NCBI GenBank assembly: GCA_022826925.1
Contig: JAJDTX010000025.1
Location: forward strand, 1-64,000
From: Bryobacterales bacterium
GTDB lineage: Bacteria > Acidobacteriota > Terriglobia > Bryobacterales > UBA6623
DNA length: 64,000 nt
Direction of reading: 5' to 3'
The translations under genes and the position numbers were made by a program. Shown one piece after another: positions 8,609 through 17,811 of the stretch (within the stretch, counting starts at the first letter, position 1; each line of letters starts with the position of its first letter). A model generated the notes under the pieces. The model made no database searches. It had not been told where the DNA came from and worked only from the letters and a program-made list of their open reading frames with translations.

Positions 8609-10114
8609 ATGGCCGAAATCTTGGCGGGCCTGTCGGCCGTCCTGGCGTGGCAGGTACTGGGGTTCCTAGCCATCGGTGTATGCCTGGGAGCGGTCTTCGG
8701 AGCCCTGCCGGGCTTGACGGCCACCATGGGCGTGGCCCTGTTGACGCCGCTCACGTTCTGGGTCTCGCCCGAGCAGGGCCTGGCGATGCTGCTCGGGATC
8801 TATTGCGGCACCATTCCGTCCGGAGGCATTCCCGCAATCCTGATCAACGTCCCCGGCACGCCGGCATCCATCGCGGCCTCGTGGGACGGCTACGCGCTGA
8901 CCCGCAAGGGCCAAGCGGGGCTGGCCTTGGGAATCAACGCACTCGCTTCGACCACCGGCCAGCTCACCAGCATCGCCTTTCTGGCCTTCCTCGCCTTCCC
9001 GATCGCCAGCTTCGCGCTCAGATTCGGCCCCGCCGAGTACTTCGGACTGACGTTGCTCGGCGTCAGTCTGATGGCCGGCGTCTCCGGCGGACACGTCCTC
9101 AAGGGCGTACTGGCCGGCACCCTCGGATTGGCACTGGCTTTGGTCGGGCTGGACCCGATGACCGCCTACCCGCGCTACACATTCGGGATGTCGGAGTTCT
9201 TGGACGGAATCTCGTTCGTGCCCGTGATGATCGGGCTCTTTGGGCTGGGAGAGGTGCTGGTGCAGATCTCGGATCGCCAGTCGGCCCAAGTGTCAGCTGC
9301 CGCCGCGATCGGCCGCGTCCTGCCAAGAATCGCCGACGCCAAGCGCATGGCGAGGGCGACCTTCAGCGGCGCGGCCGTCGGCACCATGGTCGGGGCGATC
9401 CCGGCCGCCGGTGGCGATATAGGCGCGGTGATCGCGTGGGAGCAGGCCCGTCGGACATCCTCTGATGGGGATAGCTTTGGGAAGGGCTCGCTGAGCGGTC
9501 TCGCCGCGAGCTGCTCGGCTTGCAACGCCGCCATTGGCGGGGGGATGACCACGATGCTCACGCTGGGCATACCCGGCGATGCCGTCTCGGCCATCCTCAT
9601 CGGCGCCCTGCTGATCCACGGCATCCAGCCCGGACCGCTGCTCTTCGCCAACAATCAGGCATTCGTCTTCTCGATCGTCTTCCTGATGATCTTCGCCTCG
9701 CTGCTGATCATGGTCATCGGCATCTTGGGAGCCAAGCCCTTGGCGAAAGTGCTAAGCATTCCCGCCCCGTGGCTTTGGGCCGGCATCATTGTGTTCGGCA
9801 CGGTGGGGGCCTACGCGCTGAACAACGCCGTCACCGACGTGTGGGCCATGTACGCCGCGGGCGTGGCGGGATTCCTGTTCCGCAAGACGCAGATCCCGCT
9901 CGGCCCGCTCGTGCTCGGACTGATCCTGGGCCCTCTGATGGAATCCAACCTGCGTCGAGCGCTCATCCTCAGCCGGGGCGATTGGTCGGCCATGCTGACG
10001 CGCCCGATCTTGCTGGTTTTCCTGGCCGCAACGCTGCTGTCGCTGCTTTGGCCACTCGTCCGGGCGAGACGAGGGCGAGCCAAGCGCAGCCAAGACACGG
10101 TTCCCGACGCCTAG
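8609..10114 (+). CDS. tctA: tripartite tricarboxylate transporter large permease subunit
   Basis: The 501-residue protein has about 12 hydrophobic helices. TctA signature loops are present: GALPGLTATMGVALLTP near residue 30, the YCGTIPSGGIPAI and NVPGTPASIAA segments, and a mirrored second repeat with IPAAGGDIGAVIAWEQ and LGIPGDAVSA. It forms the sodium-coupled translocation channel for the carboxylate bound by TctC. The ATG at 8609 lies 55 bases after tctB; AGGA sits close upstream within GGAGGATTCCGGGCTG. The last 45 residues are duplicated 2.4 kb downstream as a remnant. Confidence 0.93.
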   Translation: MAEILAGLSAVLAWQVLGFLAIGVCLGAVFGALPGLTATMGVALLTPLTFWVSPEQGLAMLLGIYCGTIPSGGIPAILINVPGTPASIAASWDGYALTRKGQAGLALGINALASTTGQLTSIAFLAFLAFPIASFALRFGPAEYFGLTLLGVSLMAGVSGGHVLKGVLAGTLGLALALVGLDPMTAYPRYTFGMSEFLDGISFVPVMIGLFGLGEVLVQISDRQSAQVSAAAAIGRVLPRIADAKRMARATFSGAAVGTMVGAIPAAGGDIGAVIAWEQARRTSSDGDSFGKGSLSGLAASCSACNAAIGGGMTTMLTLGIPGDAVSAILIGALLIHGIQPGPLLFANNQAFVFSIVFLMIFASLLIMVIGILGAKPLAKVLSIPAPWLWAGIIVFGTVGAYALNNAVTDVWAMYAAGVAGFLFRKTQIPLGPLVLGLILGPLMESNLRRALILSRGDWSAMLTRPILLVFLAATLLSLLWPLVRARRGRAKRSQDTVPDA

Positions 10115-10181
10115 CCCATTGGGCAGTGCGTCGTTTCAATCTACGAGCGAGCTGCCTGGGAGGGACCGGGGGGACAGGTAC

Positions 10182-10280
10182 ATGCGCTACGTTGCATTCA
10201 TCCACCACGATGGCAAGCCCGGATACGGCATCAGGTTCCCTGATTTCCCGGCGTGTGGCCGATGGCGACACGATTGACGA
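10182..10280 (+). pseudogene. hicB antitoxin remnant, frameshifted
   Basis: From ATG 10182 the frame encodes MRYVAFIHHDGKPGYGIRF then PDFPAC, which is the start of HicB antitoxins (family pattern MRYVALIHKD...YGVSFPDFPGC). The next expected residues, VADGDTIDEA, are present but in another frame from about 10258, and the first frame ends at TGA 10277. Beyond DEAI the shifted frame no longer resembles HicB. No HicA toxin gene precedes it. I infer a frameshifted, dead hicB. Confidence 0.6.
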
Positions 10281-10380
10281 GGCGATCCTGCGTGGAACCA
10301 ATGCCTGCCAGCACCGCTGCCCAGTCCTCGCCTCGCGACCTGCTTATAGACCATATTTGGACTTGGAAGGGGAGTTGCCT

Positions 10381-10662
10381 GTGAAGTTGTCTAGACAGAT
10401 CAAGCCGATCAGCTATCTCAAGGCCCACACGGCCGAGATCGTCCGCACGCTGGGCGAGAGGCGGGAGCCCTTGATCATCACTCAGAACGGGGAAGCCAAG
10501 GCAGTCCTCCAAGATATCGATAGCTACGAGGAAATGGAGAACACAATTGCCCTACTCAAGATCCTCGCACTTGGCAACCGCCAGGTCGAAGCAGGCCAGA
10601 CGGAACCCACTTTGGATGTCATCGCGAGGATCCGAGAGCAGCACCGGGCCGGTAGCGCCTAA
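10381..10662 (+). CDS. Phd/YefM-family antitoxin
   Basis: A GTG at 10381 is preceded by GGGGAG about eight bases upstream. The 93-residue product has the Phd/YefM pattern: an N-terminal dimer segment KPISYLKAHTAEIVRTLGE, the LIITQNGEAKAVL core and DIDSYEEMEN, followed by a C-terminal tail that in this family wraps the toxin. Such proteins neutralise a RelE/ParE-type toxin and repress their own operon. The following frame is ParE-like, so this is the antitoxin half of a pair whose toxin looks damaged. The gene itself seems intact. Confidence 0.8.
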   Translation: MKLSRQIKPISYLKAHTAEIVRTLGERREPLIITQNGEAKAVLQDIDSYEEMENTIALLKILALGNRQVEAGQTEPTLDVIARIREQHRAGSA

Positions 10663-10679
10663 CGGCCTTCCTAGTCCAG

Positions 10680-11027
10680 TTGACTGATGGTGCGACATGC
10701 GACTTGGAGGAGCCTTGCGACCACATCTGCCGGCACGTTGCACCGGCTAGCGCGGATCATGTGCTAACTCAGAGCGAACTTGCTTTCAGCAGTCTTGCGG
10801 AGTTTCCCGGGCGCGGGAGCCATGCGAAGGAACTCCTGCAGATCGGGATTCTGGAATACCGAGAAATCTTCTTCAAGCCCTACCGCATCATCTTCAGTAG
10901 TTCGGCGTTCGGGCGACAGCTGGCGATTTCCGGGTCATTCGACATGTCCGACCGATTGCATTCAAGTGGACACGCGGTTACCCCGCGCCTTGGCCGATAT
11001 GTCGCCGAGCTGCCCCAGATTCAGTGA
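10680..11027 (+). pseudogene. ParE/RelE-family toxin, probably decayed
   Basis: The frame from TTG 10680 encodes LTDGATCDLEEPCDHI, then FSSLAEFPGRGSHAKEL and EYREIFFKPYRIIF. This is the ParE/RelE core order: two helices, then strands ending in YRIIY. Upstream, in frame, FLVQ would fit the usual first strand, but no start codon or ribosome site precedes it. After YRIIF the canonical last strands and the DGRRD-type motif are blurred (GRQLAISGSFDMSD) and a 40-residue tail follows. I read it as a toxin gene decayed at both ends. A weakly functional TTG-started toxin is possible. Confidence 0.55.
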
Positions 11028-11098
11028 GAAAACTCGCCGGCAAGGCACCGCTCGAATGCTGTAATGGCATGCTTCGGCCTGCGAACCGGTCCTGAATA

Positions 11099-12376
11099 AT
11101 GCGCGCAAGAGAAACCAAGCCCCATGGGGGCGCGGGGCTCAGACCCGTGGCCCAGACCGCGCGCATCGACTCGATCGACGTGCTGCGGGGCGTCGCGCTG
11201 CTCGGCATCCTCGTCATGAACATCCAGCTGTTTGCGATGCCCCAAGCGGCGTACTTCAACCCCACCGCCTACGGTGATCTCACGGGCGCGAATCTCTGGG
11301 TCTGGGTCGCGGGCAGGATGCTGGCAGACCAAAAGTTCATGACCGTATTCTCGATGCTGTTCGGCGCGGGCATCGTCCTGATGGCCGGAAGGGCAGAGGC
11401 GCGCGGCGAATCCAGTCGGCTGCACTATCGCCGGATGGGATGGCTGCTAGTCATCGGGCTGCTCCATGCGCACCTGCTCTGGTCAGGGGACATTCTCTTC
11501 CTTTACGCCGTCTGCGGGATGCTCGTTTACCCGTTGCGCCGCCAGCCGCCGGGACGACTGCTGGTGCTCGGGACGGTCCTGATCGGCGTCGCCTCGGCGC
11601 TCTCCGTCGTCACGGGTTTGTCGCTGCCGTACTGGTCGGGGGAAGAGCGGGTCGAGTTCCTGGCCGAGGTGTGGCAGCCGACGCCCGAGATGATCGACGC
11701 GGAACTGGGTGCCTATCGCGGAGAGTGGCTCGACCAGCAGCCCGTCCGCTCGGAGGCAGCTTTCGAGTTCGAGACCTTCGTTCTGATCGTGTGGGGCATG
11801 TGGCGCGCCGGTGGGTTGATGCTGATCGGGATGGCGCTCTTTGCGCAAGGCGTGTTCAGTGCCCGCCGGTCGTTTCGGTTCTACGCCACGCTGGTCTCGC
11901 TGGCGATCGCGATCGGCCTTCCGGTCCAAGGCTACGGGATCTCGCTCGATTTCGAGCGCGGGTGGCCGGCCTGGTCATTCTTCTTGGGTGTGCAGTTCAA
12001 CTACTGGGGGAGCCTCGTAGTCAGCCTCGGCTACGTCGGCGCAGTCATGTTGGCGTGCCAAAGGCCGGCGCTTCGGCGGTTCACTCGTCCGTTCGCATCC
12101 GTCGGGCAGACCGCTCTGACCAACTACCTGCTCCAGACGATCATCTGCACGACTATCTTCTACGGCCACGGCCTGGGGTGGTTCGGCTCGGTGGAACGTG
12201 TTGGGCAGGCCGGAGTGGTGGCAGGCGTTTGGGCGGCGCAACTCATCGCCTCGTCGCTCTGGCTCCGCCGGTACCGCTTCGGGCCGGCCGAGTGGGCGTG
12301 GCGGTCACTTACCTACGGTATTCGCCCACCACTGCGAAGGGTGATCACGCCTGAGCCCGCGCAGGGGACGCCCTAG
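11099..12376 (+). CDS. DUF418-family multi-spanning membrane protein
   Basis: The 425-residue protein shows the DUF418/YeiB pattern. The N-terminal RIDSIDVLRGVALLGILVMN is the family hallmark, followed by many hydrophobic helices, FSMLFGAG in an early loop, and the C-terminal DUF418 block with SVGQTALTNYLLQTIICT, GLGWFG and a final GPAEWAWRSLTYG. The role is not established; related proteins are described only as predicted transporters or acyltransferase-like membrane proteins. The start is ATG 11099. It lies downstream of the decayed toxin and upstream of the tctA remnant, apparently a single-gene unit. Confidence 0.85.
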   Translation: MRARETKPHGGAGLRPVAQTARIDSIDVLRGVALLGILVMNIQLFAMPQAAYFNPTAYGDLTGANLWVWVAGRMLADQKFMTVFSMLFGAGIVLMAGRAEARGESSRLHYRRMGWLLVIGLLHAHLLWSGDILFLYAVCGMLVYPLRRQPPGRLLVLGTVLIGVASALSVVTGLSLPYWSGEERVEFLAEVWQPTPEMIDAELGAYRGEWLDQQPVRSEAAFEFETFVLIVWGMWRAGGLMLIGMALFAQGVFSARRSFRFYATLVSLAIAIGLPVQGYGISLDFERGWPAWSFFLGVQFNYWGSLVVSLGYVGAVMLACQRPALRRFTRPFASVGQTALTNYLLQTIICTTIFYGHGLGWFGSVERVGQAGVVAGVWAAQLIASSLWLRRYRFGPAEWAWRSLTYGIRPPLRRVITPEPAQGTP

Positions 12377-12427
12377 GATCAGACCGACAGGTTGCGACCC
12401 GGGGGTGCTCTTCTTGCTGGAGACCGC

Positions 12428-12571
12428 TTTCGCAGCGATTGGGCGGCCATGCCGACGCGCCCGATCTTGCTCGCTTTCCTGATCGCGACGGCGCTGTCTC
12501 TGCCCTGGCCGCTCGTCCGGGCAGGACGAGCCGCGGCCGGACGCAACCTAGCCGCCATTCCTGACGCCTAG
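12428..12571 (+). pseudogene. duplicate 3' end of tctA (remnant)
   Basis: In frame to TAG 12569-12571 the sequence encodes SDWAAMPTRPILLAFLIATA and later WPLVRAG and IPDA. The end of the intact TctA (bases about 9972-10114) reads GDWSAMLTRPILLVFLAATL, WPLVRAR and VPDA. The DNA matches over about 140 bases, and some similarity continues for 20-30 bases after the stop. Nothing of the upstream 90 % of tctA is present. This is the tail of a former second tctA copy. Confidence 0.8.
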
Positions 12572-12670
12572 TCAGTTTGGCCGTGCATTCGTGGGGCTCG
12601 GAGGCGTCGAGCCGATCGGCTTGCCTTCCGTATGGCACGCGCTAGGATCGAGACTTCAAGGAAAAGGACG

Positions 12671-13981
12671 ATGAAGATGCCAAAACTCAGTTCCGCTTCG
12701 CTGCTCGCACGCTGCGGGTCGATCGCCATTCTCAGCATCGCTTGGAGCGCGGCCGCAGCCGGGCCAGAAGCCAAGGATTCCTGGCGGCAGTGGCGCGGGC
12801 CCAACAATAACGGCGTCGCCGAGAGCGACGCCCCGCTCAACTTCTCGGGAACGGAAAACGTGAAGTGGCGCATCAGCGTGCCGGGCAAGGGGCATTCCAC
12901 GCCCGTGATCTCCGGCCAGGCCCTCTATCTCACCACCGCCGCGATCTCGGAAAAGGACGATGGCGAAGGAGATTTCCCGTTGTACGACTTCTTGGTGCTG
13001 GCCTTCGACAAGGACACCGGTAAGCAACTCTGGCGCCAGACCGCGATTTCCAAGAAGCCCCACGAGGGCTATCACCGGCGCTACGGCAGCTACGCGTCGA
13101 ATTCTCCGGTGACCGACGGGGAAATCCTCATAGCAAACTTCGGATCCCGCGGTGTGTACGCCTATGACATGGATGGCAAGCTGCTGTGGTCCAAGGACTT
13201 CGGGCCGATGCACATGCGCAACGCTTTCGGCGAGGGTATCGCTCCGGTGCTCCACGAAGACAAGCTCATCCTGCAGAAAGACCACGCGGGCGATTCCTAC
13301 GTCGTCGCCTTGGACAAGTCCACCGGCGAAGAGCTCTGGCGCACGCCCCGCAACGAGCGCAGCAGCTGGGCGCAGCCGATCGTAGTAGAACACGGCGGGC
13401 GCAAGCAGCTAGTGACCAGCTCGGAGCGCGTACGCACCTATGACCTCGACACAGGCGAGCTGATCTGGGAAGCGGGCGGGCTGGGGCCCAACGCGATTCC
13501 GGCAGTGATCAACGTAGACGACGAAATGGTGATCGCCATGACCGGCTACCGCAATCCCAACCTGCTCGCCGTTCAGCTCGGCGGCAAGGGCGACATCACC
13601 GACAACGGCGACTTCGTGAAGTGGACCAACCAAGTCGGCAACGCCTATTCGGCGTCGCCGGTGCTGCACGAGGGGATCCTGTACTTCGTTACGGATCGGG
13701 GAATGGTCAACGCATTCGAAGCCAAGACTGGCGAGAAGTACTATCACCAGCAACGCTTGCCGGAAACGTACTCGTTCAAGGCCTCTCCCGTGGCAGCGGC
13801 CGGCAAGCTCTACCTCGCGACCGAGCAGGGCGATGTGGTCGTGCTCAAGCTGGGAAAGGAGTACGAGGTGCTGGCTGTCAACAAGATGGGCGACGAGTTC
13901 TTCATCTCCTCGCCGGTGATCGTCGACGGCAAGCTGTACCTGCGCAGCGAGGACGAGCTGTTCTGCATCAGCTCCAGCTAG
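12671..13981 (+). CDS. secreted PQQ-like beta-propeller protein
   Basis: I start at ATG 12671 after an AAGGAAAAGG stretch. The 436-residue product begins with a signal peptide (about 1-31), then WRQWRGPNNNGV, the typical opening of outer-membrane-associated PQQ-like/BamB-like repeat proteins in Acidobacteria and Planctomycetes. Repeated blades carry motifs such as LAFDKDTGKQLWRQ, VALDKSTGEELWRT and TYDLDTGELIWEAG. It lacks the dehydrogenase motifs of true quinoproteins, so it is probably a non-enzymatic propeller or a protein-binding scaffold. It is alone and is convergent with narK, with a strong hairpin between them. Confidence 0.85.
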   Translation: MKMPKLSSASLLARCGSIAILSIAWSAAAAGPEAKDSWRQWRGPNNNGVAESDAPLNFSGTENVKWRISVPGKGHSTPVISGQALYLTTAAISEKDDGEGDFPLYDFLVLAFDKDTGKQLWRQTAISKKPHEGYHRRYGSYASNSPVTDGEILIANFGSRGVYAYDMDGKLLWSKDFGPMHMRNAFGEGIAPVLHEDKLILQKDHAGDSYVVALDKSTGEELWRTPRNERSSWAQPIVVEHGGRKQLVTSSERVRTYDLDTGELIWEAGGLGPNAIPAVINVDDEMVIAMTGYRNPNLLAVQLGGKGDITDNGDFVKWTNQVGNAYSASPVLHEGILYFVTDRGMVNAFEAKTGEKYYHQQRLPETYSFKASPVAAAGKLYLATEQGDVVVLKLGKEYEVLAVNKMGDEFFISSPVIVDGKLYLRSEDELFCISSS

Positions 13982-14033
13982 CCGCCAGCGGGTCCGTCCC
14001 TTGCAGTCCCCTGCATGGGTGACGAACAGCGTT

Positions 14034-14065
14034 GGCGGCGCGGCGACCGCAGTCTCCGCGCCGCC
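14034..14065. terminator. bidirectional hairpin between convergent genes
   Basis: GGCGGCGCGG at 14034-14043 pairs perfectly with CCGCGCCGCC at 14056-14065 around a 12-base loop. It sits between two convergent genes, where it could end both transcripts. No strong T-tract follows on either strand, so this is a hairpin with a likely rather than a textbook terminator role. Confidence 0.5.
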
Positions 14066-14122
14066 TGTCTGCTCGGCGGGTTTGACGTCCTAGCCTCGCC
14101 TAGGTCGCGCTAGGTTGCGGGC

Positions 14123-15466
14123 CTATGCGGGTTCGGCCACCGGCTCCGGCCGCGCGCCTGCCAAGCGGGACTCGGTCTCTCGAGCGACCGCCGTTTCGTC
14201 CGCCTCGGAGAACCGCACCGCGAAGGCGAGGAACGAGACCAGAGTCACGACCGCGCCAAGCGTCAGCAGCGCCTGCGGCCAGCTGAGGCTCTCGGCCTTG
14301 AAGAGGAAGCCCGCGGCCACGGCACCGGCGTTCCCGCCCGCGCCGACGATGCCGGCGACGGCTCCGAGCGCCCGCTTGTTGATGAACGGCACCACCGAAT
14401 ACGTAGCGCCTTCGGACATCTGCACGCACAGGCTGAAGAGGATCAGCGTGGCGATCGCCAGCGGCAGAACGGACTGCTGCGAGAACAGCATCAGCGCGAG
14501 ACCTTCTAGGAAGAGGATTCCCGCAAGGAACCAGACGCGGCCGCGCAGGCCCCAGCGCAGGCCCCAGCGGTCTCCGACGATCCCGCCCAGAGTCCGGGCG
14601 AATATGTTCATCAGGCCGAAGAGACCGGCCACCAGTCCGGCGGTCGCCAGGCCCAGTCCGAAGTAATCGTGGAAGTACAGCGCGGCGATGTTGTTGATCG
14701 TGAGCTCGACCCCGAAGCAGGCCCCGTAGATCAGGAAGAGCGCCCAGACCCGCGTGTCAGAGCACGCCTTCAGGAACGCGCCCTCGACGGTCTTGGCGCT
14801 TGCAAGCGCTCCCGACTGTCGCAGGTCCTTGTAGCTGCCGTCCGGGGAGTCCTGGGTCAGCTTCCAGTAGAGCGCGGAGGTTCCCAGCAGGGCGAGGCCC
14901 GGAACGACCATCGCGACCCGCCATCCCATGGCCTGGTCAGCGGCGAAGGTCATCACCGCCGCGAAGAGCAGGGGCATGGCCATCTGCGTGACGCCGCCGC
15001 CAAGATTGCCCCAGCCCGCGGTCGTCGCGTTGGCCGTGCCGACGATGTTCGGCGCGAACATCACGGAGGTGTGGTACTGGGTGATGACAAAGGACGCACC
15101 GATCGCACCGATGGCGAGGCGGAAAAGCAAGAACGTCTCGTAGCTGTCCGCGAAGCCGATCGTCATCACGGGGATGGAGCCCAGTGCCAGCAGCCACGTA
15201 TAGGCCTTGCGCGGGCCGATCTTGTCGCACAGCCAGCCGATCGCGAGCCGGGCGATCACGGTGATCGCCACGGAGGCGATGATCGTGTTGCCAACCTGCT
15301 CCTTCGTCAGTCCGAGATCGTCCCGGACCACGGCCATGAGCGGCGCGATGCCAAACCACCCGAAGAAGCACAGAAAGAACGCAAACCAAGTCATGTGGAA
15401 CGTTCGCATCGGCACCGTCCTGAAGCTGAACAGCTGGATCGCGGTCGCTTTTCCTTTGAAGTCCAT
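14123..15466 (-). CDS. narK: nitrate/nitrite transporter, MFS NarK/NasA type
   Basis: The 447-residue protein has 12 predicted helices. It begins MDFKGKATAIQLFSF, with FHMTWFAFFLCFFGWFG in helix 1, as in NarK-type nitrate/nitrite porters. The family nitrate signature is present in the glycine-rich stretch NATTAGWGNLGGGVTQ, and the second signature-like GNAGAVAAG follows late. It imports nitrate for the adjacent reductase. An excellent ribosome site (AAGGAGGG) precedes ATG 15466. It is the last gene of the leftward operon after the FeS/DmsC fusion and the nitrate reductase, with 131 bases before it. Confidence 0.92.
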   Translation of the reverse strand: MDFKGKATAIQLFSFRTVPMRTFHMTWFAFFLCFFGWFGIAPLMAVVRDDLGLTKEQVGNTIIASVAITVIARLAIGWLCDKIGPRKAYTWLLALGSIPVMTIGFADSYETFLLFRLAIGAIGASFVITQYHTSVMFAPNIVGTANATTAGWGNLGGGVTQMAMPLLFAAVMTFAADQAMGWRVAMVVPGLALLGTSALYWKLTQDSPDGSYKDLRQSGALASAKTVEGAFLKACSDTRVWALFLIYGACFGVELTINNIAALYFHDYFGLGLATAGLVAGLFGLMNIFARTLGGIVGDRWGLRWGLRGRVWFLAGILFLEGLALMLFSQQSVLPLAIATLILFSLCVQMSEGATYSVVPFINKRALGAVAGIVGAGGNAGAVAAGFLFKAESLSWPQALLTLGAVVTLVSFLAFAVRFSEADETAVARETESRLAGARPEPVAEPA

Positions 15467-15597
15467 TTCTCACCCTCCTTGCCGGATGCTCCGATCCGGC
15501 TTCGACCGCGGCAGGAGCCGCGCTCGACATGTTTCCCTTCGATTGCTGGATTGCCGGACAGCCTGGTCCGGCTCGTTTCCCTAGGCGGGCAGTCTGC

Positions 15598-17811
15598 TTA
15601 GCGCACCACGCTCCTCGGGCCGCTGCGTTCAACACGGACCGCCGCTTGCTTGTAATTCGGTTCCCTAGAAATCGGGTCGAACGCGCTCTGCGTGAGCTGG
15701 TTCGAGTTCTTCTCCTCGTAGTGGAACGGCATGAACACCTGGCCGGGCGCCACGATCTCGGTGATGCGCAGTTCCAAGTGCTCGATCCTGCTGCGGGGCG
15801 ACTCGACAGTGACGAGGTCGTGCGGCCTCAGGCCGAGCCGCTGTGCGTCGGCCGGATTCATTTCCAGCCACGCTGACGGAGACATGCGTTCCAGAATCTT
15901 GACTTCCTTGGTCTTGGTTCGCGTGTGCCAGTGCTCAACCGTGCGCCCGGTGTTGAATACGAACGGATACGCCCTCGTGGGCTGCTCCGGGTAGGGCTCC
16001 CATTCGACGGCGAACAGCCGAGCCCTGCCGTCCGGGGTCTGGAAGCGGCCGTCGGCATAGAGCCGGCTTGTCGGAGGCCGCCCGTCTCCGGCGCCTCGCG
16101 CGTCGTCCGACGGGAACGGCCACTGGATCGCGTGGTGCTCGTCGAGCAGGTCGTAGCTCAAGCCGGAATAGTCGCAGAGGCGACCGTTCGAGACAGCGCG
16201 CCACTCCTGGAAAGCGTCCTCCGGCCCCTCCCAGCCGGGGAAGAGAGCGTCCCGGACGCCGAGCTCCTCCGCGACTGCGAGGAAGATGTCGAAATCCGGG
16301 CGCGCCTCGCCGGGCGGCTCGACGGCCTTGTTGACCTTGCTCACCCGGCGCTCGGAATTCGTGTAGGTGCCGGTCTTCTCGCCCCAGATCGCCGCGGGCA
16401 GGACCATGTCGGCCATCTGGGTCGTGGGCGTCGGATGGAACCCGTCCTGCACCGCGAGAAATTCGAGGTTCTCGAATCCCTGCCGCAGCACATCGACGTT
16501 CGGGAACGAGACCAGCGGATTGGTGGCGATGATCCAAAGCGCCTTGATGTCGCCCTTCACGCAAGCCTCGACGATGTCGGGATAGGCCAGGCCCCGCGCG
16601 CGCGGCAACTTGTCCGCGTCGATGCCCCACAGATGGGCCAGTTCGGATCGGTCCGCCTCGTCGGCGAAGTTCCGATAGCCCGGCATTGAAGCGGTGAACC
16701 CCGTCTCGCGCGTCCCCATGGCGTTGCACTGCCCGGTGATCGAGAATGGCGACGAGCCCGGCTTGCCGACGTTGCCGGTAATTAGCGCGAGGTTGTTGAT
16801 GACGTTGACTGTCTCGGTGCCCTTGCTCGAGTGGTTGACGCCCATGGTCCAAGCGAGGAACGGCCGCTCCGCGCGACCGTAGAGCAGCGCGGCGCGGTAG
16901 ATTTGCTCCTCGCTCAGACCCGTCACGGACGCCACGCGTTCGGGCGTGTACTTCGCGAGGTGCGCCTCGAGTTCGTCGAAGCCGGTGGTGTGGGCCTCGA
17001 TGTAGTCCTTGTCGACCAGCCCGGCCCGGATCAGGATGTGGGCCATGCCGTTGAGCAGGGCGATATCTGAGCGGGGCTTGAGCGGCAGGTACAGGTCCGC
17101 CATCCGGGCCGTCTTGCTGACGCGCGGGTCCGCGACCACCACCGTCTTGCCGGGGTTCCTCTCCAGGCGGTAGCAGAGGATCGGGTGATTGTCGGCGATG
17201 TTCGCGCCGATCAGGAAGACCGCGTCGGACTGCTCGAAGTCGTCGTACGCCCCGGGCGGTCCGTCACTGCCGAAGGACCGCTTGTAGCCCGACACCGAGC
17301 TGGCCATGCAGAGCGTCGTGTTCCCGTCGTAATTGTTCGTGCCCAAGCCCAGCTGCACCAGTTTGCCGAGCGCATAGAACTCCTCGGTCACCAGCTGCCC
17401 CGTGCTCACCACGCCCAGGGCTTGCGGCCCGTACCTCGCTTGCACCTTGCGGAACTCCTGCACGAGGGTTCCGATGGCATCGTCCCATGCGATGCGCTCG
17501 AAGCGGCCCTTCTCGTTCTTGAGCAGCGGGTGGCGCGCTCGGCTCGCGGCGGAGACGACCTCGTGTTCAGCCAGCCCCTTCGGGCATAGCTTTCCGAGGT
17601 TGACAGGGTGGTCCTCGTTGCCCCGGACAGAGACTGCCTCGCCGCCTCTCACGCCGACCTGCATGCCGCAGCCCACCGAGCAGTATCCGCAGGTGGTGGG
17701 CACCCAGCGTTCCGGGATCTTGGCGGCCGAGGTGAAGCCGTAGTCCGGGTCGCGCCCGTAGGCGTACTCTTGCTTCCGGGTGTCGAAGCCCAGCAGTCGC
17801 TTGAGACTCAT
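15598..17811 (-). CDS. nasA: assimilatory-type nitrate reductase catalytic subunit
   Basis: The 737-residue molybdopterin enzyme starts with a ferredoxin-like [4Fe-4S] site, C41-x2-C44-x3-C48 and C76 followed by Lys 78 (LCPKG). The molybdenum ligand is Cys 168 in GNTTLCMASSV, as in periplasmic and assimilatory nitrate reductases rather than the Asp of NarG. The C-terminal dinucleotide-binding domain has FNTGRTVEHWHTRTKT and LEMNPADAQRLG. There is no Tat signal, so it should act in the cytoplasm, and there is no C-terminal BFD domain. It reduces nitrate to nitrite. Its ATG overlaps the stop of the FeS/DmsC gene by four bases, so the two are translationally coupled. Confidence 0.92.
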   Translation of the reverse strand: MSLKRLLGFDTRKQEYAYGRDPDYGFTSAAKIPERWVPTTCGYCSVGCGMQVGVRGGEAVSVRGNEDHPVNLGKLCPKGLAEHEVVSAASRARHPLLKNEKGRFERIAWDDAIGTLVQEFRKVQARYGPQALGVVSTGQLVTEEFYALGKLVQLGLGTNNYDGNTTLCMASSVSGYKRSFGSDGPPGAYDDFEQSDAVFLIGANIADNHPILCYRLERNPGKTVVVADPRVSKTARMADLYLPLKPRSDIALLNGMAHILIRAGLVDKDYIEAHTTGFDELEAHLAKYTPERVASVTGLSEEQIYRAALLYGRAERPFLAWTMGVNHSSKGTETVNVINNLALITGNVGKPGSSPFSITGQCNAMGTRETGFTASMPGYRNFADEADRSELAHLWGIDADKLPRARGLAYPDIVEACVKGDIKALWIIATNPLVSFPNVDVLRQGFENLEFLAVQDGFHPTPTTQMADMVLPAAIWGEKTGTYTNSERRVSKVNKAVEPPGEARPDFDIFLAVAEELGVRDALFPGWEGPEDAFQEWRAVSNGRLCDYSGLSYDLLDEHHAIQWPFPSDDARGAGDGRPPTSRLYADGRFQTPDGRARLFAVEWEPYPEQPTRAYPFVFNTGRTVEHWHTRTKTKEVKILERMSPSAWLEMNPADAQRLGLRPHDLVTVESPRSRIEHLELRITEIVAPGQVFMPFHYEEKNSNQLTQSAFDPISREPNYKQAAVRVERSGPRSVVR

